Positions 54,171 to 63,148 of a stretch of 64,000 bases of DNA are shown in pieces. This DNA comes from Dictyobacter kobayashii. Its GTDB lineage: Bacteria > Chloroflexota > Ktedonobacteria > Ktedonobacterales > Ktedonobacteraceae. How positions within the stretch are numbered: position 1 is the stretch's first letter; the number at the start of each line of letters is the position of its first letter. The stretch covers positions 1,798,001-1,862,000 of the forward strand of contig NZ_BIFS01000002.1 in assembly GCF_003967555.1 (NCBI RefSeq), read 5' to 3'. Under the pieces are notes generated by a model. That model was not told the origin of the DNA. It saw only the letters and a program-made list of their open reading frames with translations, and searched no databases. Made by a program: the position numbers and the translations under genes.

Positions 54171-54893
54171 AAACCATCTTGCTACCTTTTCCCATGCTTG
54201 TTTCCAATCTGTCTCTATGAGGTTATGAGAGGAGTTAGGATATTCAATGTAGCGTAGCCGTTTCGGGGCTTGAGTATAGTATGGCTCCAGTCGATGATGT
54301 AATGCTTGTGCAAATGCAGGCAGCACATTGGTATCGTTGCCTGCCACCTGCGAGAGCAACGCTGTAGGAAAGAAGCGGTCAAGATGGAGATGGGGACTCT
54401 CTGCCAAGGGAAGCCTCCACTCTGGTGACCCAACTACAGAAGCTGCTACCTGAATGCGCTTATCTATAACAACAGCAGCATAGGTCACAAACCCTCCAAA
54501 GGAATGGCCAGCAATTCCAATCCTCTCAGGATGTGCCCATCCACGCTCAATGAGGGCATCAAGAATGAATGGGACCTCCTGGGCCGTCTCACGAACGACT
54601 GAAAGGAAAGCTGCTTCGAGTTGCATATTCCCGATGAGATGGGGCGCAATAGGCGGGAAGCGCTCATGAAAGTCAGGATAGCGCCGCTCTCCGTGTCCTA
54701 TACCATCAATACCGACGACAAGAAAGCCCGCTTCTGCAAGAAGTTGTAATACTGTCGGATAGCCGTCTTTGGATTCCCCAAAACCATGATAAAAGAGAAT
54801 GGTCCCCATCTGCGCTCTTTCTTCTGGAATGTCACGAAACATTACGAGAGCAGGAGCGGAAGCAAGACTAAGATGGAATGTTTTCATGTCCAT
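54126..54893 (-). CDS. Alpha/beta-hydrolase (YitV-like esterase family)
   Basis: About 255 residues from the ATG at 54893 (GGAG thirteen bases upstream; a second ATG lies two codons on). The oxyanion loop is LFYHGFGESKDGY, the nucleophile Ser is in GIAGHSFGGFVTY, and the C-terminal His in NSSHNLIETDW. The catalytic Asp is between. A long open stretch upstream has no homology and is ignored. Its 3' end overlaps the GNAT remnant on the other strand by 45 bases. Confidence 0.88.
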   Translation of the reverse strand: MDMKTFHLSLASAPALVMFRDIPEERAQMGTILFYHGFGESKDGYPTVLQLLAEAGFLVVGIDGIGHGERRYPDFHERFPPIAPHLIGNMQLEAAFLSVVRETAQEVPFILDALIERGWAHPERIGIAGHSFGGFVTYAAVVIDKRIQVAASVVGSPEWRLPLAESPHLHLDRFFPTALLSQVAGNDTNVLPAFAQALHHRLEPYYTQAPKRLRYIEYPNSSHNLIETDWKQAWEKVARWFLAHLYANKVNGQPR

Positions 54894-55405
54894 GTGAATG
54901 ATCGTACTCCGTTTCAGAAAAATATAGAAAAAGAAACAGGAATGGTGAGGGCGTGCAAACGAAAGGCAGCGATTGGAAATTGCTTGAAATGAGGAAAATA
55001 AATAAAGAAGATTGCTAGATGTCTTTATCATATCATCTATACGTTTTTGGGGCAAGAGCGAATGTTTACCGGCTCTTCGACCTTTGGAGGGAAAGCGGCG
55101 TGCAGGGCTGCTGAGGGCATGACGGCCCTCGCAATGATCCTCTCTCCAAACCACCCGGAAGGATGGAGAGCCTGAGACACTTCCCAAATTGTCGTTGTCC
55201 CCCAATTTGCATTCACTTCTATATGATTCCAGCTTACATGTCTTCTATCGGTAACATGTTGTCAGAGAGATCGCCTACCCAACTACTATCATAGTTAGAA
55301 GTTCCAGGAGCAACTTGAATCTTTTTTCAGAGCGATTTATAAACCGAACAAACGCCAGGGGGATAGACTCGCCATCACGGCCCCTCAATGTGCCATAATG
55401 CAAAT
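54894..55405. other. Gene-free region between hydrolase and P-loop kinase
   Basis: About 510 bases. No gene was recognised on either strand. Short GC-rich complementary segments lie at about 55080-55170. It must contain the divergent promoters. Confidence 0.4.
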
Positions 55406-55954
55406 ATGAAAGAACCTGCAATATTGTATCTTTTGGTAGGGCTTCCAGGGGCTGGCAAGACAACAAAAGCCAGGCAATTAGAAGTTGAAGCCTCCGCCTT
55501 GCGGTTGACTCCTGATGAGTGGATGAAGACATTATTTGGAAGAAACGATCCGGCAACAAGAGATGTCTTGGAAGGTCGTTTGATCTGGATAGCTCTGCGT
55601 GCACTTCAGCTTCATACTAACGTCATCCTGGATTTCGGATTTTGGAGCAAAGATGAACGGTCGTCTATGAGATGGATCGCCAGGCAGATAGGAGCGAAAA
55701 GCCAGGTGATTTATTTGCCTATTGACCCAGAAACGCAACGGAAGCGTATCCAAAGCCGCTATGTAGAGAGGCCGGACCAGACATGGCAGATGAGCGAAGA
55801 GGAACTGATGAAATGGCGTGCGTTCTTTAACGAAAACGAACCGGATGAAGATGAGCTGAATGGTACCATTCTGGAAGAAGCCCCTCCTGGATATGCGTCC
55901 TGGTCTGCCTGGGCGGCCTCGCGCTGGCCGTCGTTCCCCGATGAATATGCATGA
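55406..55954 (+). CDS. P-loop kinase-like protein (AAA_33/zeta-like)
   Basis: About 182 residues. Walker A is LLVGLPGAGKTTKARQL; RLTPDEWMKTLFG and VILDFGFWSKDERSSM follow the pattern of small-molecule kinases of the AAA_33 group, with the lid arginines in RKRIQSRYVER. It may phosphorylate a sugar, nucleotide or antibiotic. Zeta-type toxins share the fold, but no antitoxin partner is adjacent. The start is taken at 55406 (MKEPAILY); an ATG six codons earlier is possible. Confidence 0.82.
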   Translation: MKEPAILYLLVGLPGAGKTTKARQLEVEASALRLTPDEWMKTLFGRNDPATRDVLEGRLIWIALRALQLHTNVILDFGFWSKDERSSMRWIARQIGAKSQVIYLPIDPETQRKRIQSRYVERPDQTWQMSEEELMKWRAFFNENEPDEDELNGTILEEAPPGYASWSAWAASRWPSFPDEYA

Positions 55955-56116
55955 GCATTTGAAATGCTCTACGATGAGAGCCTGGTCGGGATGTGCGGCG
56001 TATTGCTGATCATGATGGCCAAAAGAGCAAGATAGGAGAAGTTTTTGCGCAGGTTTGACGGTAGAATGTCTTGCATGCAATGAGGGGGCGAAAGACCTTT
56101 GTACGCAAGACTGACA

Positions 56117-56338
56117 GGCCCGGCGTTAGCTTTCTGCTGACGAAATCTAATGTACCAGATAACTAGCAAGCATGCTATGATCGGGGCCGCATCAATTCAG
56201 CCTTTGTCGCTCTCCTTTGTAAAGCCCATCCTGGCGATTCTCACACATGAGCAGGAAGAGGCGATCAGCTTCGGCCCGCTCTATGAACGGGCCAACGTGA
56301 GCTGTTAGATTGTGTTAGCAGAAAGCTAACGCCGGGCC
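56117..56338. mobile_element. 222-bp element with about 33-base terminal inverted repeats (MITE-like or deletion derivative)
   Basis: The left end GGCCCGGCGTTAGCTTTCTG matches the complement of the right end for 22 bases without a mismatch, and with a few mismatches for about 33. Inside, on the plus strand, about 40 codons (ILTHEQEEAISFGPLYERAN) end at a stop near the right end and could be the tail of a lost transposase. No target duplication was found. It lies in the 445-base gap between two plus-strand genes. Confidence 0.65.
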
Positions 56339-56399
56339 GCTACGAATGCCAACATGATTGATATGATAGAATATATGTTTCAATTCCGAGGAGGAGCTT

Positions 56400-57104
56400 A
56401 TGAGCCAGAATGCCATAAAGCGTCTTTATCTGATGCTGGTTGGGTCCATGCCGGAATACCAGATTCCGATTGTGTGCTATCTGGTGCAAACGGGTGACGG
56501 CAAGAATATTCTGATTGACAGTGGCCTACCGGAGATTATGCCTGAAGGAGAATCGGACTTCGAGAATGGGCAGGACGTTATCGAGCAGTTGGCGAGCATT
56601 GGCTTACAACCGGACGATATTGATACAGTCATTTCGACGCATTATGATATCGACCATGCCGGAAGACACGCGGCATTCACGAAGGCGCAATATGTTGTTC
56701 AGCGTGTGCATCATTTGGATGCGGCGAGCAACCCACGTTTTGCTGCCAATCGGCCCCAATGGGATCAGCCAATGGAGCGTATCCGGCTGGTGGACGGGGA
56801 CACGGAACTGCTGCCAGGGCTGGAGCTGATTGAGACGAGCGGGCATGTGCCGGGACATCAATCGGTGCTGGTGCGGCTGCCCAAAACCGGGGCGATTTTA
56901 TTGCCGATTGACGCTGTACCCTTCGGCAAGGGCTTTACCCGTGACGAGCAGGGCGACGGTAGCAACCAGGACGCCGAAGCGATCCGCGCCAGTACGATTA
57001 AATTGCTTGATCTGGTCGAACGGGAGCATATCGGGCTTGTGATTTTCGGTCATGACAAGGAGCAGTGGGAAGGGCTGAAAAAGCTGCCGGAATATTACGA
57101 GTGA
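56400..57104 (+). CDS. Metallo-beta-lactamase-fold hydrolase, AHL lactonase-like
   Basis: 234 residues. The zinc motif reads STHYDIDHAGRH (the family usually has HLHxDHAG, so the first His is replaced by the HYD form). Other ligands are in SGHVPGHQSVL, the Asp in LLPIDAVPF and the final His in VIFGHDKEQW. AttM/AiiA lactonases, which cut acyl-homoserine lactones, have this layout, but activity on other lactones is equally possible. A strong GAGGAGG site precedes the ATG. Confidence 0.85.
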   Translation: MSQNAIKRLYLMLVGSMPEYQIPIVCYLVQTGDGKNILIDSGLPEIMPEGESDFENGQDVIEQLASIGLQPDDIDTVISTHYDIDHAGRHAAFTKAQYVVQRVHHLDAASNPRFAANRPQWDQPMERIRLVDGDTELLPGLELIETSGHVPGHQSVLVRLPKTGAILLPIDAVPFGKGFTRDEQGDGSNQDAEAIRASTIKLLDLVEREHIGLVIFGHDKEQWEGLKKLPEYYE

Positions 57105-57112
57105 AGCTAGCA

Positions 57113-57735
57113 CTCGCCTTGCCCAGTAGCATAGAAGTGAGAGAGATTGAGATAACCGATGGGGTGTTCACCATTACTGCTGTTTCAACCCAGAAAACCC
57201 CTGCTTTCTGCTCTGCGGCACCCCCGCTGTACATGTGCAAAGTCGGTATACCCGTCAGGTCGCTGACCTCCCTTGCGGAGGTCAATTCGTGCGTTTGCGC
57301 GTTCTCGTGCGTAAATGTTTTTGCAAAGAGCCCACTTGTCAGAGGAAATTCTTCGCAGAGCGTTTGACTCCTTTTGTGGCACCCTGGGCACGTGCGACGG
57401 CACGTCTCTTCCAGATCGTACAGACGCTTGGCCTGGCTACCAGGGGCAGGCCTGGTATGCGAGTGACCGATCGCCTGAGTATCCAGACCAGTAAAACGAC
57501 CATTCTTCGATGTATTATGGTGCCGCCTTCAGAGCCAATTGGGAAGGTTTCATCCCCTGGCATCGATGATTTCTCATTTCGACGTAGACGCACATTCGGG
57601 ACGATTCTTGTGGATCTGCAAACGCATCAGGTACTCGACTCCTCCCAGATCGCACGGTTGATACTTTAGCCGCCTGGATGGCAGGCAGACGGACGAAAAA
57701 GCCGGAGCAATCTCGCTCAATGCTACCACAAATCA
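57113..57735 (+). pseudogene. Decayed ISL3-family transposase
   Basis: SIEVREIEITDGVFTITAVS is the start region, then a base is lost near 57210 in the zinc-finger (CGTPAVHVQSRYTRQ). The middle gives ADLPCGGQFVRLRVLV and CFCKEPTCQRKFFAERL, and GTILVDLQTHQVLD holds a catalytic Asp region. The gene stops at 57667, and a further frame has TLAAWMAGRRT. The C-terminal catalytic half is absent. Confidence 0.85.
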
Positions 57736-57798
57736 GACCTGGGCACGTGATACTTGTATATTGATACTATCAACGACGTAAGAAAGGATCTGATCATT

Positions 57799-58209
57799 AT
57801 GATTTTGAATGATACCGTACGGCAAGCATTGGCTGCGGGCCATCTCGCTCACCTTGTGACCCTGAACAAGGATGGCAGTCCTCAAGTCTCTATCGTCTGG
57901 GTTGGCCTTGAGGGCGATGAAATTGTCTGTGCTCACTTCAATCTCTACCAAAAATTGAAGAATATTCAGCGCGATGCCCGGGTCGCACTCTCAATGGTGA
58001 CGGGGGGAAAAACGAATGGACTGGATAATTATCTCGTGATCAATGGTCGTGCCAGAATTACCGAGGGTGGTGCCCCCGAATTGCTGAACCAACTGGCCCA
58101 GATCTATATCGCCCCAGGCACAACGTTCGCTCCTGATGGAGCGCCACAGGGATATATTACCCGCATTACTGCTGAACGTATTTATGGCATTGGACCATGG
58201 AGTGAGTGA
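57799..58209 (+). CDS. PPOX-class F420-dependent oxidoreductase
   Basis: About 136 residues from the ATG at 57799 (AAGGA twelve bases upstream). The FMN/F420-binding split barrel is seen as LAHLVTLNKDGSPQVSIVWV, then NIQRDARVALSMV and NYLVINGRARITEGG. Sequence ends RIYGIGPWSE. It reduces a cofactor-linked substrate, perhaps in detoxification. A terminator follows. Confidence 0.9.
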   Translation: MILNDTVRQALAAGHLAHLVTLNKDGSPQVSIVWVGLEGDEIVCAHFNLYQKLKNIQRDARVALSMVTGGKTNGLDNYLVINGRARITEGGAPELLNQLAQIYIAPGTTFAPDGAPQGYITRITAERIYGIGPWSE

Positions 58210-58283
58210 TAGAGCGCTCGCACTTACCATTACCAGCATGAGACTGCGTCATTCAGCTCATTTCTTCTCGACTTAACAGCCTC

Positions 58284-58330
58284 AAAAAAGTTCTCAGATG
58301 TTTATTCGTGAAACACCTGAGAACTTTTTT
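58284..58330 (+). terminator. Terminator after the PPOX gene
   Basis: AAAAAAGTTCTCAG and CTGAGAACTTTTTT pair (58284-58297, 58317-58330), with a T run inside the stem. It is bidirectional. The next 380 bases up to 58710 contain no convincing gene. Confidence 0.9.
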
Positions 58331-58710
58331 TATTGCCCAACTTCTGCATACGTATCTATTTTTTATTGATGATGAGTTTGTATACGCTGTTGGTCAGTAT
58401 TGCTGATCTCGATACACAGGGAAAGTGCTCGTTGAGCACAAGAGCTATCCACGCTTGCCTCCTTAACATTACTGGTCGTTGGCTGAAAAACATATGTATT
58501 ATACTGCCTTTATGTGTGTTCTTGCAGTGGCGACCGGCCTTGCCCGAGTTGTTCCTACCGTTATAGAATTAAGAGAAAACAGCCCAGGTTCAAGAGGTTT
58601 GTGCTAAAGTGATAGAAAACATGGAGAAGTGGTTTGCTTAGCATGGATAACGTTCGGATAATTGATACATACACATATATGAGATATGAGTATTGTTTCC
58701 AGTAAATAAT

Positions 58711-59325
58711 CTATTCCTTCACAATACCTTGTTTGATATGCTGCTCAATCTGGGCCTGTAAACCGTCCAGATCTTCAAGTGCACTACCCAGGGTGAGTGA
58801 TTTACGATTACTCCGGCCGAGTATAATCTGTCTGCTGCGGCCACCTGAGAATTTGACGACATAATTCACCTCATTCCACCGTGTTACCTCAACTCCCTTA
58901 GGACGAATTACGAGCAGGCCTTTACTGCAGACTAAAACAGAGATAGGAAGCCCGCTTTTGTATAACGATTTTAACGCAATAGCATATCCACTGAACAGAA
59001 GACCGATGAACCAGGGAAGAAAGATACTAGTTGATGCATAGTAAACAAAGCTTTCCCAGGGAGGGATAAACCACCGATACAAAAAAATAAAGAGTCCGAT
59101 AAAACCAACAGCAATACCCAGAATAGCCCCAGCAATACTCATAATGAGAATCCATTTATACATAGATAATGCTAATGGCCGCATCTTGTAGAGGTGCAAA
59201 GGGAACCCAACTTGAGCGTCTTCTGCAAAACGGTATGCTTCTTCTGGAAGCTCGCAAATCTCAGTAGAGTGAGTGCGTTGTTCGATCCGCAATTTTCTAT
59301 TCACCAAAGCTTTGAAGCCAAACAT
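58711..59325 (-). CDS. Membrane protein with a PH-like cytosolic tail, function unknown
   Basis: About 204 residues from the ATG at 59325 (AAGGAC site). Polar N part of 50 residues, two helices (about 55-85 and 95-125, including YKWILIMSIAGAILGIAVG and FLPWFIGLLFSGYAIAL), then a cytosolic part VLVCSKGLLVIRPKGVEV, which is the first strand set of a PH-like fold. Its C end LQAQIEQHI is helical. It resembles the DUF6585-like gene at 60.8 kb in layout and may be a diverged relative. Confidence 0.6.
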   Translation of the reverse strand: MFGFKALVNRKLRIEQRTHSTEICELPEEAYRFAEDAQVGFPLHLYKMRPLALSMYKWILIMSIAGAILGIAVGFIGLFIFLYRWFIPPWESFVYYASTSIFLPWFIGLLFSGYAIALKSLYKSGLPISVLVCSKGLLVIRPKGVEVTRWNEVNYVVKFSGGRSRQIILGRSNRKSLTLGSALEDLDGLQAQIEQHIKQGIVKE

Positions 59326-59454
59326 GTCGTCCTTATGATCTCTTTTCGCGTTTTTGTATAGCTCTACTATATCATAACGGGAAATGATGAAGTACATAAA
59401 AAGGTGAGAAGGGGCGCCGACACATGACTATGCGGTAGGAAGAGCAATTCTATC

Positions 59455-60281
59455 TTAGAGGGTAAGTTCATCCAGCGCGCGATAGAATTGCAGCTTGACT
59501 TGATCAGGTGAAGCAAGCCCGTATTCTGTAAAAAGCAACGAGACCCATTGTTCGCCAAAGTTGCGTGCAAGGCTGCGCGCGGCCAGGGCGAGATCGTTAT
59601 AGCGGTCAGCAATTCCCGCGCGCCCCAATCAATCAAGCCGCTTACCTGGCTGAGCTGCCGATCCAAGAGAATATTTGGCAGGCAGTAATCCCCGTGAGTA
59701 AAGACCAGGTCCTCGTCGAAAGAGCTGTGTTGCAACGCCAGCTCGTACACCTCTTGAGCGCTCAACCCCTGAAATTCAACATTGAACTGCGTTGCATCAA
59801 TCATTCCCTGTGCAAGATACTGATGAGCCAGTTCAAGCTGTTTCTCCCGGCGCTTATCAAAGGGACAGGTGCTGATATCTACACTATGGACCATATGCAG
59901 GCCCTCTGCCAGCCGCCTGACGACCTCCGGCACGCTGCCACACAGCGTCTGATCACAGGAGACAATCCCGCTCAGTTCGGATATCAAGAGAAACTCATAC
60001 TTCTCATCGTGCCCATAATAGTGTACTTCAGGGACAGGCAAACGCTCGGCAAGCCATTGCAAGCGTGCCGCTTCGGCTGCAAGCACACTCTGTTCCTGAT
60101 AGAGGCCGATGGTATAGGGCAAGATTTTGAGATAGCGTTGACCGACGCGGTAGATGTGGGTGCCTGACGCCCCCCAATCATCGGCTTCCCAGGCAGCATC
60201 GCCAAGCATCTCTTTTAACTCATTGGGTGTATGTGGCAGCCAACTGTGCTCGCTAGCGGCTATGAATGGTCTCTCAAGCAT
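59455..60281 (-). CDS. Aminoglycoside phosphotransferase-like kinase (APH(3') type), apparently frameshifted
   Basis: The ATG at 60281 follows GAGGAGG. Visible are the nucleotide-site Lys in RYLKILPY, the catalytic loop VFTHGDYCLPNILLD (Asp and Asn), and the metal Asp in GLIDWG. At CCCC (59623-59626) one base is missing: repair gives RAGIADRYNDLALAARSLAR, FGEQWVSLLF and DELTL with a stop at 59455. The repaired protein of about 276 residues matches APH(3') enzymes that phosphorylate kanamycin-type drugs. A natural relative may act on other substrates. The activity is not shown. Confidence 0.88.
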
Positions 60282-60306
60282 AGATCCCTCCTCTTTGAAA
60301 GAGACT

Positions 60307-60573
60307 TTACCTGAAGCTGGACAGGCTGTCAAATCCAGTCTCGTGAGACGTTACATTTCTCAACTGATGTAGGACACATGAGCTTATAAATAGCAGTATC
60401 ATAATAATGAGACGTACGAAGTGGATAGCCGCATTAATTGGAGCCATATCTATTGGATGGAAGATATCAATGATCTCTATGAAGATCAGCGCAAAAGTAA
60501 GGACACAAACTAGAATACAGCCAATCAAATTGGCATAATAGCTGCCAGGGAACACCTTCTGTTGAGGTTGCAT
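60307..60573 (-). CDS. Small two-helix membrane protein, function unknown
   Basis: 88 residues. Helices are LIGCILVCVLTFALIFIEII and AIHFVRLIIMILLFISSCVL; the C tail is polar. AGAAGAG lies before the ATG. It is just upstream of the APH-like gene on the same strand (26-base gap), so the two probably share a transcript. No family recognised. Confidence 0.55.
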   Translation of the reverse strand: MQPQQKVFPGSYYANLIGCILVCVLTFALIFIEIIDIFHPIDMAPINAAIHFVRLIIMILLFISSCVLHQLRNVTSHETGFDSLSSFR

Positions 60574-60811
60574 GGTTTATTTCTCTTCTTTCAAGTGCGT
60601 ATTGATTTATTGGATCAAATCCTTCTCGTGCTAGGACCTGTTTGCATAATCATATCCTGTGAGAAATCCATTGGAATGTAAGCCGTGCTATACGTTGTAC
60701 TCTATAACAAGATCTTTGAACTGAGCAAATCGACCTTTGTGAAGGATCTGAAAGAGTCTATTGCACACCATATGAGGAACTCCTATTTTTGTTTGATTGA
60801 GGAGCGCTAAA

Positions 60812-61813
60812 GTGCCCTATATTTCGTCAACCTATCTGCTCAGATCTCCCATTGTGCCTCCCACCATTTCCAAGATGGCACGTGAACATCACCTTGGCCG
60901 CTGGCGCACCATCTATCGAAATCGATGTGAGATGTCGAATTTCATTCTTATCGCTTTTATTTCGCTTCCTGTGGGCGGTGGGTTATTGTACCTTTCTCTT
61001 TATATATTGGCACAACTCTATCAAGGCATGATGACAGATAGAGGGATTACCACAATAGGATGCCTTTTTCTTGTAATAGGTATTTTAATGTTCTTGTTTA
61101 TTGGCCTGGGCATCTATCGGATGTATGAAAGCATTGTCTATGGCTGGTTTGTGTACGTCTATGACAAAGGTTGTATTATCCAAAAACGCAAAGAGGCAGC
61201 ACAACTTTTTTCATGGAACGAGATCGAAGCCATCTGGCTGGTATTCGCGCGTGGTCGTCGGAGCAGTTCATCAATGAGCGAGAACTGCACAATCCAGCGT
61301 GAAGACGGCTACAAGGTCATGCTTACTCGGCACGGAGGCGATCTAAACAAGGTCACGACGGTAATCAATGAGCATCTCTGTGAACGTCTCTTGCCCCAAT
61401 TGCTTGCTCAATACGAAACGGGCCAGCGTGTGTTATTTGGCCCATGCGGCGTTCATCAGGAAGGTCTTACTCTGGGTGAGAAAGACGACAAGTGGCTTTC
61501 CTGGTCACACTTCGCCCGTTTTGAGATTAAAGAAACGTTTTTGTTGATCTATGAGCAAGAACAAAAGCTCCCTTGGGCGAGCTTGCCCACGGTTGCGCTT
61601 CCTAATCTCCTCGTCCTTATAGCACTGGTCGATCTGGTGCGCAACAATTCCTCAAACAAATTCTCTGATCGAGAAATCGATAACAGGAAGAACCAGGCGA
61701 ATAATCGTACTATCGACGCTATGCTTCCCCCAATCGATTTGGCCTGTGGTATCGCTCTGTTGTTGCAAAATTTCCAGGATACGTTGCCAAATGCCAGCTT
61801 TGACCCACAATAA
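60812..61813 (+). CDS. DUF6585-like membrane protein with a foreign C terminus
   Basis: About 333 residues from a GTG at 60812 with GAGGAG seven bases upstream. Two helices (FILIAFISLPVGGGLLYLSL and TIGCLFLVIGILMFLFIGLG) are followed by a PH-like cytosolic region (VYDKGCIIQKRKEAAQLFSW, IWLVFARGRRSSSS). The last 45 residues come from antisense DNA of a transposase remnant, so the original end near VALPNLLVLIALVDL is lost or extended. The function is unknown. Confidence 0.75.
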   Translation: MPYISSTYLLRSPIVPPTISKMAREHHLGRWRTIYRNRCEMSNFILIAFISLPVGGGLLYLSLYILAQLYQGMMTDRGITTIGCLFLVIGILMFLFIGLGIYRMYESIVYGWFVYVYDKGCIIQKRKEAAQLFSWNEIEAIWLVFARGRRSSSSMSENCTIQREDGYKVMLTRHGGDLNKVTTVINEHLCERLLPQLLAQYETGQRVLFGPCGVHQEGLTLGEKDDKWLSWSHFARFEIKETFLLIYEQEQKLPWASLPTVALPNLLVLIALVDLVRNNSSNKFSDREIDNRKNQANNRTIDAMLPPIDLACGIALLLQNFQDTLPNASFDPQ

Positions 61814-61850
61814 AGCGACTGGCGATGGTACTCTACGAGCCATCATAATC
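61690..61850 (-). pseudogene. IS5-family transposase remnant inside the end of the DUF6585-like gene
   Basis: On the minus strand the frame reads WVKAGIWQRILEILQQQSDT, then GQIDWGKHSVDSTIIR, the region around the first catalytic Asp of IS5-type transposases. The sequence on both sides is not transposase. It is too short for activity. The plus-strand gene reads through it in antisense. Confidence 0.8.
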
Positions 61851-62044
61851 GAGCAGATCTCTCCAAGGTGCACCAGTTCACAAGATCCACTGGATTCCAT
61901 TGAACGCTAATAGGCAGTTTTTGGCGAGTGATCAATCAGCGTGAAGGGTGGACAGTTAAACCATTGAATGTTCGAGAACCCGCTCCATCTCACCCTTCAT
62001 TCAGCACTGCTTTGTAAATTGACCCGGGTTTTATCAGAACCTAC

Positions 62045-62073
62045 GGAAAGCGGGCATAAACTGCCCGCTTTCC
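62045..62073. terminator. Hairpin in the gene-free region before the IS21 element
   Basis: GGAAAGCGGGCA and its complement TGCCCGCTTTCC with loop TAAAC, followed by ATGATAATC. The stretch from 61905 to 62208 has no gene; it may be scar DNA from earlier insertions. Confidence 0.55.
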
Positions 62074-62353
62074 ATGATAATCTACGAGAAAAGAAGCAAA
62101 AAGGAGCACATTCTATGGCTGAAGACAACTTTACAGTATCTTAGAATGATGACAAATATGCCTATTTGGTCATCCGTTTAGACGGCCAGCCGCCTGTGTC
62201 AAGGCCGGTGTCATGACGAGCCGATTTGGAATTGGTCGCCCCAATCAAACGAACGGTAAAAAACAAACGTTGAGAACGTCAGCGATGAAAACGCCGACCA
62301 AACCGCGCCGGAATCCAGGCGATCCCAACGCCGACATCGTGAACGCCGGTTGA

Positions 62354-63148
62354 CTACACGCCGGTGGGCAAATCGCCGGCGGCATGTCGTGCTGTGTCTG
62401 ACAAGGTTGAGGGGGTTCGGCTCTCTGTTCGGCGCTCCTTCATGCGGTAACTGCTCCCATTGATGGCGATGACCTCTGCATGATGCAGGAGCCGGTCAAG
62501 CAAAGCCGTCGCCAGTACCTCATCCCCCAGTAACGCTCCCCAGCCAGTAAAGCTGGTATTGGACGTCAGGATAATGGAGCCGTGCTCATAGCGGGCTGCC
62601 ACCAACTCAAAGAAGTGATGAGCCTGTTCGGCGGTGAGCCTGGTGTAGCCCACCTCATCAATGATGAGCAAACTGGGCGCAATGTAGCGCCGCAGGCGCT
62701 GACGCATGAGACCAGGATGCGAGGCACTCTCCAGGGACTGAGCCAGTTCCGCCAGCGTCGTAAACAGGACGCTGTGTCCCTCTGCCAGTGCCCGATTGGC
62801 TAGAGCCAGGCTCAAATGCGTCTTGCCCGTTCCCGGAGGGCCGAGAAAGATCACATTGGTGCAGGTCCGCACAAAGGACAGATCGGCCAACTCCCGGATG
62901 CGCCGCTCGGAGAGCGAGGGTTGGAACGAAAAATCGAAACCCTCCACCGTTTTTTTGCTGGGAATGCGTGCAGCCTTGAGACGGCGAGCTGTGGCTTTTT
63001 GCTCGCGGCCATCCAGCTCTGCGCCCAAGGCTCGCTCCACCATGGTTTCATACGTCCATTGTTCTCGCCGGGCCGTTTCCAGTAACTGGGGTAACGCCGT
63101 TTGCAGGTGGGTCAAGTTCAGTTGCTTGTACGCGGTGATTGACTTCAT
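62354..63148 (-). CDS. istB: IS21 helper ATPase IstB
   Basis: About 264 residues from the ATG at 63148, which overlaps the istA stop by four bases (ATGA), with GAGGTGGG upstream. Walker A is IFLGPPGTGKTHLSLALAN and Walker B is LLIIDEVGYTRLTAEQ, both of the DnaC/IstB AAA+ type. It helps IstA choose targets. The C terminus has a basic tail MKERRTESRTPS and a proline/alanine end. Confidence 0.95.
   Translation of the reverse strand: MKSITAYKQLNLTHLQTALPQLLETARREQWTYETMVERALGAELDGREQKATARRLKAARIPSKKTVEGFDFSFQPSLSERRIRELADLSFVRTCTNVIFLGPPGTGKTHLSLALANRALAEGHSVLFTTLAELAQSLESASHPGLMRQRLRRYIAPSLLIIDEVGYTRLTAEQAHHFFELVAARYEHGSIILTSNTSFTGWGALLGDEVLATALLDRLLHHAEVIAINGSSYRMKERRTESRTPSTLSDTARHAAGDLPTGV

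Noticed and set aside
54894..55205. 104-residue N-terminal extension of the alpha/beta-hydrolase
   Set aside because: The sequence is not hydrolase-like and the family starts near the ATG at 54893.
55406..55954. Zeta toxin of a toxin-antitoxin pair
   Set aside because: The P-loop kinase fold fits, but there is no small antitoxin gene next to it and the residues match small-molecule kinases equally well.
58333..58566. Plus-strand frame of 77 codons after the PPOX terminator
   Set aside because: It starts just past a strong terminator without a ribosome site and has no recognisable pattern.
59455..60281. Calling the APH-like gene a confirmed resistance gene
   Set aside because: The motifs show the fold and catalytic residues only; chromosomal relatives in soil bacteria often have other substrates, and the gene is split as given.
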